Positions 7,751-14,392 of a DNA stretch of 64,000 nt are shown in pieces; the first letter of the stretch is position 1; the number at the start of each line of letters is the position of its first letter. The stretch lies in contig CAITLU010000036.1 in NCBI GenBank assembly GCA_903893315.1, positions 1-64,000 on the forward strand. Direction: 5' to 3'. A program made the position numbers and the translations under genes. A model generated the notes under the pieces. The model did no database searches and was not told where the DNA came from. It saw only the letters and a program-made list of their open reading frames with translations. The stretch comes from an uncultured bacterium. GTDB lineage: Bacteria > Desulfobacterota > Binatia > UBA1149 > CAITLU01.

Positions 7751-8908
7751 CTAGCCGATCCGACGGAACCAGGTCTTGCCGCCGTCGGTGGTGTTCATGA
7801 TGAAACCAAACCCGCCGATCGCCCAGCCGTTGTCCTTGTCATAGAACTCGATGTCACGAATCCAGTTCGTCACCTGGGTCCCGAAGGTGCCCTGGCCGAG
7901 TTCCTTGCCGGCAGCCGCCGACACGACCTGCCCCGATGCACCAACCACCCACACCGAACCGTCGGGAAGAAGATCGGCGGAGTAGAACGGCGCGTCGTAC
8001 GCGTCGACGTTGTTAGAGACCCAGTTCCAGGTCTCGCCGCCGTCGTTGCTGCGGGCGATGCGCCCGTCCAGACCGACCGCGATGCCCTCGTTGTCATTGC
8101 GGAAGTCGATGTCGAAGAAGGTCGGGAGTTCCTGGATATCGAAGTAGTCGCCGCCTACCAGCGACGCTTCCTTCTCAGCCCAGGTCTTGCCGCCGTCAAC
8201 GGTCTTGAAGATCTTGCCGAACTCTCCCACCACGAAACCCGTACTGGCGTTGAGGAAGAGCACGTCGTAGAGAACCGGATCTTCAAACGCGATCATCGAG
8301 TTCTCGTCGGCGCCTGCGTTCATCGGTGACTTCAGAGTCGAAGTCTTCCAGGTCTTGCCGCCGTCGGTGGTCTTGGTGAGCGTCGAGCGGTCACCGATCG
8401 CGACGGCGCTGTTGGCATCGATTACGCTGACCGCGAACAGCGGAGCGAGCGGACACTTGTTCGCCTGCTCCGTGGCATCGGGATCGCCGCCGGCCTGCCG
8501 GCACTCGTCGCTCAAGTAGATGTGCCCGCCCTGCTCGGTCCAGGTCTGGCCGCCGTCGATGGTCTTGAGGATCTCGGCGCCCTGACCGACCATCCAGCCG
8601 GTTTTCTTGTCGGCCGCGAAGTCGATGCTGTAGAGCGCGTTGCGAGTTCCGGTTTCGACCCGTTTCCAGCTCACGCCGGAATCTTCCGTCTTCAACAGCT
8701 TCCCGTCATATCCGCTGATCAGCGCCTGCTTGGGACCCAGCAGGGCAAGGTCATAGAAGCGGTCGGACAGGTAGACCGTCTGGGTCGCCATCGGTTCCCA
8801 GGCGGGTTCCGAGCGGCAGGCCGACAGCATTCCCAGGGCCGCCAACAGGACGGCGACACGGCGAACAGGCAGAGCGCAAAAGCGACCAGATCGGTCATCA
8901 CGTTTCAT
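7751..8908 (-). CDS. Ycf48-like beta-propeller lipoprotein (BNR/photosystem II stability factor fold)
   Basis: This exported protein of about 385 residues has a lipoprotein signal (hydrophobic stretch then LSAC, with the Cys as the lipidation site). It is followed by repeats of the form KT.DGG.TW (KTIDGGQTW, KTTDGGKTW, KTVDGGKTW, TTDGGKTW), the hallmark of Ycf48/BNR seven-bladed propellers. ATG 8908 is preferred over an upstream GTG because GGGAG lies six bases before it. Ycf48 helps photosystem II assembly in cyanobacteria. Homologs in non-photosynthetic Gram-negatives have no settled role and often sit near envelope or RND-transporter genes. Here a terminator follows it, and it appears monocistronic. 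Confidence 0.88.
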   Translation of the reverse strand: MKRDDRSGRFCALPVRRVAVLLAALGMLSACRSEPAWEPMATQTVYLSDRFYDLALLGPKQALISGYDGKLLKTEDSGVSWKRVETGTRNALYSIDFAADKKTGWMVGQGAEILKTIDGGQTWTEQGGHIYLSDECRQAGGDPDATEQANKCPLAPLFAVSVIDANSAVAIGDRSTLTKTTDGGKTWKTSTLKSPMNAGADENSMIAFEDPVLYDVLFLNASTGFVVGEFGKIFKTVDGGKTWAEKEASLVGGDYFDIQELPTFFDIDFRNDNEGIAVGLDGRIARSNDGGETWNWVSNNVDAYDAPFYSADLLPDGSVWVVGASGQVVSAAAGKELGQGTFGTQVTNWIRDIEFYDKDNGWAIGGFGFIMNTTDGGKTWFRRIG

Positions 8909-9038
8909 GCGGAACTCCCAGCTGAATAACACTACGGTCGAAGCGGACTCTCCGAAACAAGGAGCCGCAGCGCCAAAATAGTGGCCCTGATTATCGGCCC
9001 GATCACCTCAAGTCAAGAAACGCGCGACGGTGAAACAC

Positions 9039-9647
9039 TTAGGGCTGCACAGCGTCCCCCGGGAAGTACTGGCTGCGCTCAGCGCCTTCGACGAGCGTCT
9101 GTTGGTCGATCTTCCACTGACCGTCTTCCTTGACCAGGTCGTACAGCTCGTACTCGTCAAGACCGAGTTGGTTCAGATACTTGTCCTGGGACTTGAGGAT
9201 GTTGGGAACCCGGGCGGTTCCATCGGCCTGGATCGCGGCGGGAAAGACCCGGAAACCGAAGATCTTCACCTCACCCATCTGAACTATGTACTGTTGTTCC
9301 TTGGCCCACTCTTCCTGGTTCTTGCCTGCCTTGAGGGTCTTGGAAACGTAGCCGTAGGACTCGGCGAAACGCTGACCTTGCATGGCTTTGAGGTAGTCCT
9401 CCACCACTTTGTCGGCGCTCGAACCAGTAGCCGCCGGCGCAGCGCTCGGCGCACCGGCAACCGCAGGCGCGGCGGCGTCGGGCGCTTGAGAGGCAGCGAC
9501 CGCTTTGGGCACCGCGGCCGGCGCTGTCAGCGCGCCCGGCGGGGCGCCTTTAGCATCCCCGGCGGCCGCAACCGGAGAGGCGACGGCCACGAGAACAAAG
9601 AGAAACAACGCTGAAAGAAGAATGGTGAGCGTCCTGGTGCGAGTCAT
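9039..9647 (-). CDS. exported protein of unknown function, Ala/Pro-rich linker and small C-terminal domain
   Basis: I do not recognise this family. The product of about 202 residues begins MTRTRTLTILLSALFLFVLV, a clear signal peptide cleaved near VAAAGD. A low-complexity Ala/Pro linker of about 45 residues follows, and then a compact domain beginning SADKVVEDYLKAMQGQRF. That domain, with VSKTLKAG, a variable middle and DLVKEDGQWKIDQQ near the end, resembles the NTF2/cystatin-like domains that follow a 'do not end the sentence without a substrate' pocket plan, but the match is by eye only. ATG 9647 is chosen for the signal peptide; no strong ribosome binding site is visible. It stands alone, divergent from the SCP2 gene. 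Confidence 0.7.
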   Translation of the reverse strand: MTRTRTLTILLSALFLFVLVAVASPVAAAGDAKGAPPGALTAPAAVPKAVAASQAPDAAAPAVAGAPSAAPAATGSSADKVVEDYLKAMQGQRFAESYGYVSKTLKAGKNQEEWAKEQQYIVQMGEVKIFGFRVFPAAIQADGTARVPNILKSQDKYLNQLGLDEYELYDLVKEDGQWKIDQQTLVEGAERSQYFPGDAVQP

Positions 9648-9795
9648 TCGCGCATCGTAGCAACCGACACCTCCGAGGCAACCCAAGAACCGAGCGAAGT
9701 ACGCTGGGCTGGTCGCCGCATCGTGACAGCCGGCCCCGCCGGGGTCCCGATGCCGGACACTTGCCCGCACGGCAGGCACGGTTTAAGAACGGCGG

Positions 9796-10161
9796 ATGGT
9801 TACCGCAGTTTCGAGTCCCTCTTCCGTCCTCGTCGAACGTCTCAGGCAGATTTTCGACGCCTTTGCCCGTCAAGGCGCTGCCACGGCAACGCGCACGACG
9901 CGCTATCTGTTTCGCCTTACCGGTCCCAGCGCCGGCTCGATCCTCCTCCAGGTAACACCCGAGGGCGTGACGTGGACGCCTACCGACACCGAGACCGCCG
10001 ACGTCACGATAAAGCTCGACGCCGCGGATCTGGTGGCGATCGCCGACGGCAGTCTTGATGGCCGTCTGGCTCTGGCCAGCGAAAAGATCGAGATCGAGGG
10101 CGACGTAGAAGCCGCCGCCCGCATGGTCGCCGAGATCTGCCCCGAACAGGCCGAGGGCTGA
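9796..10161 (+). CDS. SCP2 sterol-binding domain protein
   Basis: This 121-residue single-domain protein has the SCP2 layout: RYLFRLTGPSAGSILLQV, then TADVTIKLDAADLVAIADG, and a final SEKIEIEGDVEAAARM. The block 'D..L.I.GD...A' is typical of bacterial SCP2 proteins. SCP2 domains bind acyl-CoAs, sterols or other hydrophobic molecules in the cytoplasm. The gene is convergent with the response-regulator gene (stops 2 bases apart) and divergent from an exported protein. The nearby enoyl-CoA hydratase, acyl-CoA dehydrogenase and SDR genes fit lipid or sterol catabolism. Ligand identity is unknown. Confidence 0.85.
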   Translation: MVTAVSSPSSVLVERLRQIFDAFARQGAATATRTTRYLFRLTGPSAGSILLQVTPEGVTWTPTDTETADVTIKLDAADLVAIADGSLDGRLALASEKIEIEGDVEAAARMVAEICPEQAEG

Positions 10162-10163
10162 TT

Positions 10164-10574
10164 TCAGTTGCCGAACGGCAGGCCGTCGAAAACCTGCCGG
10201 ATGACCTTGAGCACCACTTCCTCGTCGAAGGGCTTTGACAGGTAGAGGTCGGCCCCAGCTTCGATTGCCTTTGTTTCGTCGGACTTCTGCCCCTTGGCGG
10301 TCAGGATGATCACGTAGGTACCGAGCAGGTCGGGATCCTGACGGATCGTCCTGCAAACCTGATAGCCGTCCATTCGCGGCATCATAACGTCGAGCAGAAC
10401 CACCTTGGGCCGCAGGTTGCGAATCTGCGAAAGGCCTTCGATACCGTCCGGCGCCGTGGCCACCTCGACCCCTTCGGCATCGAGAATGAACGCGATCGTC
10501 TCGCGTATGCTGGGTTCGTCGTCGACCAGCACCACGCAGCTGCGCAAGTGGGAGTTGCGGGCCGCGGTCACCAT
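10164..10574 (-). CDS. single-domain response regulator (receiver only)
   Basis: The product of about 136 residues is a complete receiver domain with the acidic pair in VDDEP (near residues 18-19), the phosphoacceptor Asp62 in VVLLDVMMPRMDG, Thr in ILTAKG and the conserved Lys114 in YLSKPF. No output domain follows. I choose ATG 10574, which overlaps the enoyl-CoA hydratase stop as TGATG; a start 27 bases further upstream lies inside that gene. No histidine kinase is encoded nearby, so the partner is unknown. Co-translation with a metabolic enzyme is unusual for a receiver. Confidence 0.92.
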   Translation of the reverse strand: MVTAARNSHLRSCVVLVDDEPSIRETIAFILDAEGVEVATAPDGIEGLSQIRNLRPKVVLLDVMMPRMDGYQVCRTIRQDPDLLGTYVIILTAKGQKSDETKAIEAGADLYLSKPFDEEVVLKVIRQVFDGLPFGN

Positions 10575-11359
10575 CAGGACTGCTTTCCTCCGGCTGCCCA
10601 CTTCGGCGGTCTCTTTTCAAGAAATGCGGTGAAGCCCTCGGCGGCCTCGTCCGAAACCCTCAGGCGCGCGATCACTTCGGCGGTGTAGTCGAGAGCCCCG
10701 TCGATGCCGAGCCGGCACACCGTGTCGACCAGTTCCTTGGCAGCAATCAACGCGTTGGGACCGGCCTTGCGCAGGTCGTCGCTGACGCGCGCAACCGCAG
10801 CGTCGAGTTCCTCCGGAGTCGTCACTATGTCCACCAGTCCGTAGGCCAGGGCCTGGCGCGCGTCGATCGCCTCACCGGTCATAAAAAGACGCTTGGCCAC
10901 CGTCGCACCCAGACGGCGGATGCAGAACGGCGAGATCACCGCCGGCACGATCCCGAGCCGTACTTCGGAAAACTGGAAACGCGTCTTTTCGGAAGCGACC
11001 ACGATATCGCAAGCGGCCATCAGGCCGACGCCGCCGCCGATGGCCGGACCGTTGACGCGCGCGACTACGGGCTTCCTGCAAGCGGCCACACGGTGGAACA
11101 AAGACCCCATCCGGTGGGCATCGCTGCGATTGTCGTCGGCCCCGGCTTCACGCGCGGTGCTCATCGAACGCAGATCAGCGCCGGCGCAGAACGCCGAGCC
11201 CGCACCGGTGATAACCAACGCCCGCACAGCGGGGTCGGCGCTGTGGCTGTCGATCGCTTCGCCTATCGACTCCATCAGTTCACTTGAAAGGGCGTTGCGC
11301 ACCTCGGGACGGTTGAGTATCACCCACCCCAAGCCGTCGCGCACCTCGATCTCGATCAT
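10574..11359 (-). CDS. enoyl-CoA hydratase/isomerase family protein
   Basis: This 261-residue crotonase-fold enzyme has the oxyanion-hole segment FCAGADLRSM, the central VARVNGPAIGGGVGLM block and the helix FSEVRLGIVPAVISPF. The first catalytic Glu is present in FSEVRLG. At the second catalytic Glu position of classical enoyl-CoA hydratase, the sequence AKRLFMTGE appears to carry Arg, as in some methylglutaconyl-CoA hydratase-like members. Straight-chain hydratase activity is therefore not assured. AGGAGG lies 9 bases before ATG 11359. The stop overlaps the start of the receiver gene (TGATG). Confidence 0.9.
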   Translation of the reverse strand: MIEIEVRDGLGWVILNRPEVRNALSSELMESIGEAIDSHSADPAVRALVITGAGSAFCAGADLRSMSTAREAGADDNRSDAHRMGSLFHRVAACRKPVVARVNGPAIGGGVGLMAACDIVVASEKTRFQFSEVRLGIVPAVISPFCIRRLGATVAKRLFMTGEAIDARQALAYGLVDIVTTPEELDAAVARVSDDLRKAGPNALIAAKELVDTVCRLGIDGALDYTAEVIARLRVSDEAAEGFTAFLEKRPPKWAAGGKQS

Positions 11360-11420
11360 CGTTCGGTTCCTCCTTGCCTCGCGTCACATGTCATCGGTGA
11401 CGGCGCCGCGTTCTCCGTTC

Positions 11421-12185
11421 TTACTTGGCCGGCGCCGCAGCGGCAGCGGGTGAAGCGGCGGGCTTCGTTCCCTCACCGGCGCCCGTCGCAGCCGTCGCCC
11501 CGGCGCTCTTGGCAGCATCCGCAACAACCGAAGCCTGGTACTTCAGTTTGGCGAGCGTGGCGTAGAACTGCTGGAAGTAGAGCTGGTTCTCATAGTCAAG
11601 GTCGCGCGTGTTCACCTGCATGATCACGTACTGAGACTTGTCCGCCGCCAACATCACGTAATAGACCTCGTAGTAGTCGGCGCCGAGTTCGGGCGGGCCG
11701 TGGAGCAGGAATCTGTACGTGTAGGTGTTGTCGACTCCCGGCACCGCCGCGATCGGTGAAAGCGCCGCGAGCTGTTCCTTGACGCCCTCCGTTCGTTGCC
11801 TGCGGCCGCGTTCCGCCAGGTCTGAAGCTGCGGGCGAGCCGGCCTCCGCAGGAAGGTCGTGGACCTCCATGACGATATAGCAGCGGTTGTTGATCTTGTT
11901 CTCTTCCAGCTGCTCGGCGTACACGAGTTGGAGACTGTCGGTCGCGTTGGCGACCTGACGCCAGCCGTCGGCATCCGGTCCTTCGTAGTGGAACCGGCCC
12001 AGCGTGTAGCTCTTGGCCAGCGGGTCGAGTTGCGCCATATCCTCAGCAAGCGCGGATCCGGAACTCGTCGCGGCCGCCAGCACGATCGCGGCGGTGCACA
12101 AAACCAGGGCACGCGCCGACACCGTCAAGCCGCTCATACCTGCACTGACCATCACGCGAAACTTGGGTCTCAACATCGAAAACAT
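11421..12185 (-). CDS. exported protein of unknown function, Ala-rich C-terminus
   Basis: I do not recognise a named family. The product of about 254 residues has an N-terminal signal region (ARALVLCTAAIVLAAATSSG, cleavage near ALAEDM). A soluble domain follows with TLGRFHYEGPDADGWRQVAN and, later, YYEVYYVMLAADKSQYVIM, and the protein ends in an Ala/Pro/Gly tail. The domain layout suggests a periplasmic beta-rich protein. ATG 12185 is used because it lies 2 bases past the stop of the upstream gene, with GGAGG 12 bases before it; two nearby ATGs are alternatives. It sits downstream of the degenerate-receiver protein and probably shares its transcript. Confidence 0.72.
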   Translation of the reverse strand: MFSMLRPKFRVMVSAGMSGLTVSARALVLCTAAIVLAAATSSGSALAEDMAQLDPLAKSYTLGRFHYEGPDADGWRQVANATDSLQLVYAEQLEENKINNRCYIVMEVHDLPAEAGSPAASDLAERGRRQRTEGVKEQLAALSPIAAVPGVDNTYTYRFLLHGPPELGADYYEVYYVMLAADKSQYVIMQVNTRDLDYENQLYFQQFYATLAKLKYQASVVADAAKSAGATAATGAGEGTKPAASPAAAAAPAK

Positions 12186-12186
12186 T

Positions 12187-13254
12187 TCAGGTGGTTTCCT
12201 CCGTGGTGTTTGGGTCATGAACATCCGATGCCGCTGGTGGCCGCGTGTGCGCGATCACCGCTGCGGCAAGTGCGGCCTCGCCTTCGCCGCTGAAGACCAG
12301 CGGCCAGGTTCCGAAAATTTTGCCGGCCGCCGCACGCATCCGACCAGGCGGGCGCTGCGCCACCACCATCACCGCCGGAGCCGGCGGCGTAGCAGAATCG
12401 AAATCCTCAAGCATCGCAGTCAATGCCACCGCCTCTTCGGGCGCAGTATCGACATGGATGAGAATCGCGTCGGGTCGCTGCATAGCAAGACGAGGTGCGG
12501 CTCCTGCGACATCTGCAACCGCAGAGCAGTGAAGGCCCTGGTGCTCCAATGCGACGCAAAGACCGCAGCGCCGCGCGCTGTCGCCGTCCACGACCAGAAC
12601 CAGCAACGGGCCGGCCGCGCGTTCAGCAGCACGGTTCCAGCCATCGCCCGGGCGCCGGTCCGGCTGTGCGGCCGCGTCGCGCAGCGTCGACGCAAAGGCT
12701 CCGAGGCGGTGCTCGATGGCAGCCAGGCGGCTCTCGCAGCGCTGCACAGTACCGGCAACCTGACCATCGGCATTTTCGTCGGGATCCCCGAGCTGCATTT
12801 CGAGCGTCTCGAGACGTTCGAGCCCGGCATCGAGCAGATCGGTCATCTCCTCGACGGACGCGCTCAGCACATCGAGTTTCGCAGCCAGCGCGTCGGGATC
12901 GAAAGCAGAATCCTCGTCCACGGCGCCCGCGACTTCGGCGTCATCGGCGGCGGCTTCTTCACCGGCGGCGGCCTCGCTATCGTCTTCATCGCCGGCTGCT
13001 GCCGAGCCTTGCGCGCGCAATTCGGCCAGCGCCTCACGGGCCTGCACCGCCAGCTCGGAAAGGGTTTCGTTCGAGCGCAGGCCGGCGACGACATTCGAGA
13101 GGACTTCGATCCAGGTCTCTGCGCGCTCATCTTCCACGGTATTGCTGCCCTCGGGCCGGACAGATTCAGCACAGCCCGGCGCAGGAATCCATCGCCGCAG
13201 GCTTCCCGAGGCCGCGGCCACGCGTATTGCGACGTCGCCGTGCCCGACGCTCAC
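12187..13254 (-). CDS. coiled-coil protein with C-terminal degenerate receiver-like domain
   Basis: The 355-residue product starts at GTG 13254. Residues about 45-85 are helical, 86-118 are very acidic (Glu/Asp/Ala), and 120-192 look like a coiled coil. From about residue 216 a receiver-like beta/alpha fold begins with LLVLVVDGDSARRCGL, where Asp223 and Asp225 fall near the usual acidic pocket. The strand that should carry the phosphoacceptor reads PDAILIHVD, so His267 occupies the Asp position. The later segment AVMVVAQRPPGR replaces the Thr/Lys region. It is therefore probably a pseudo-receiver that does not accept phosphate. It is followed directly by the exported-protein gene and preceded by the acyltransferase gene, all on the minus strand. 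Confidence 0.72.
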   Translation of the reverse strand: MSVGHGDVAIRVAAASGSLRRWIPAPGCAESVRPEGSNTVEDERAETWIEVLSNVVAGLRSNETLSELAVQAREALAELRAQGSAAAGDEDDSEAAAGEEAAADDAEVAGAVDEDSAFDPDALAAKLDVLSASVEEMTDLLDAGLERLETLEMQLGDPDENADGQVAGTVQRCESRLAAIEHRLGAFASTLRDAAAQPDRRPGDGWNRAAERAAGPLLVLVVDGDSARRCGLCVALEHQGLHCSAVADVAGAAPRLAMQRPDAILIHVDTAPEEAVALTAMLEDFDSATPPAPAVMVVAQRPPGRMRAAAGKIFGTWPLVFSGEGEAALAAAVIAHTRPPAASDVHDPNTTEETT

Positions 13255-13295
13255 GACCAGCCGCTTCGCGCAGGCTTCGCGCTGCCGCCGGCAAA

Positions 13296-14387
13296 TCAGC
13301 CACGCGCGTTCGCGACAACGCCCGCTTCAGCTTCGGGCCTGGTCTTCCAGCGACGGTGAGCCCAGTTCCACTGCTCGGGATGCTTGCGCACCACCGCTTC
13401 GATCTCGGCGGTATAGCGCTGGGTCAGCGCCGTGATAGCGTCCGCCCTCGCCTCTCCCCGCAGCCGCTGCGGCGGCTCGATCAACCTTCCCACCAGCGGA
13501 ACGAGCGCATTCCCCTGCCAGACCGCGAACACCGGCAGCACCGGCGTTGCGGTCGCGAGCGACAGCCGGGCCAGGATGGTCGAGGTGCAGGCCGCCCTGC
13601 CGAACATCTCGACGAAGACTCCATGGCCGGGCCTCTGGTTCTGGTCGAGAGCCACTGCAATGGAGGTTCCGCCGGCGAGCAACCGCAGCGAATCACGCAC
13701 CGACACTCCCCTTCCTATCGTGGCCATGTGGGCAGCTTGCCTCGCGCTCCTCAGGAAGCCGTCCACGTAGGGATTGCCGAAGTTGCGATGAAACACCGCC
13801 AGCGGCCCGATGCGCGCGCACCAGGTGCGAGCGAGAACCTCGAAGTTGGCGGTGTGCGCGGTCAGCACCAGCAGACCGCGATTGCGGGCTGCCGCCGCCG
13901 CCGCCACGGCGCTTGCGGCCTCTCGCCATTGCTCCTCGGGCGCCGCGTCTATCAGTGCCTGCACGTGAATGACCTCGGCGGCCAGGCGGCCCCAGTTGCA
14001 AAACGAGGCCTCGACCACTCGGGCACGGGTGCGTGCGTCCCAATGCGGAAAGGCCACCGCGAGATTGTCCGCGACCACGCGGCGATGGTGCCGGTCCACG
14101 TGTCCGACCGCGGCCCCGATGCTCTCGAGCACGCCGCGCGCCCGCTGCGCGGACAAGCCGTGCAAAAGGCCCCAGACCGCCCTCAGCGCGCCGTAGACGA
14201 AGAGGTCGCCGCAGGTCTTTGCAAGCGTCTTGACGCCGCCGCCAAGCGTTTCGATGAATTTCTCCGCTTGCCAGGAAGCCGGCGCTGGCTGAGCCCGCGC
14301 GTGCGACCGGGCCGCCGTCCTTGCCGCAGCGTCCGTCGCCGAATCGTCTTCCAATTGAGACCCTGCCACCGCCCTGCTAATTCTCAC
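13296..14387 (-). CDS. lysophospholipid acyltransferase family protein (LpxL/HtrB-like)
   Basis: The product, up to 363 residues, matches the LpxL/HtrB family. It has the H-x4-E motif LVLTAHTANFEVL, then PLAVFHRNFGNPYVDGFL, and near the C-terminus HPEQWNWAHRRWKTRP, the classic end block of lipid A secondary acyltransferases. It should act at the inner membrane, transferring an acyl chain from acyl-ACP to a lipid A precursor or a related glycolipid. GTG 14387 gives a low-complexity 40-residue extension; TTG 14354 is an alternative. The start lies only 5 bases from the divergent mutase gene, so a promoter must overlap one or both coding regions unless the true start is further in. Confidence 0.85.
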   Translation of the reverse strand: MRISRAVAGSQLEDDSATDAAARTAARSHARAQPAPASWQAEKFIETLGGGVKTLAKTCGDLFVYGALRAVWGLLHGLSAQRARGVLESIGAAVGHVDRHHRRVVADNLAVAFPHWDARTRARVVEASFCNWGRLAAEVIHVQALIDAAPEEQWREAASAVAAAAAARNRGLLVLTAHTANFEVLARTWCARIGPLAVFHRNFGNPYVDGFLRSARQAAHMATIGRGVSVRDSLRLLAGGTSIAVALDQNQRPGHGVFVEMFGRAACTSTILARLSLATATPVLPVFAVWQGNALVPLVGRLIEPPQRLRGEARADAITALTQRYTAEIEAVVRKHPEQWNWAHRRWKTRPEAEAGVVANARG

Positions 14388-14392
14388 GCGCC

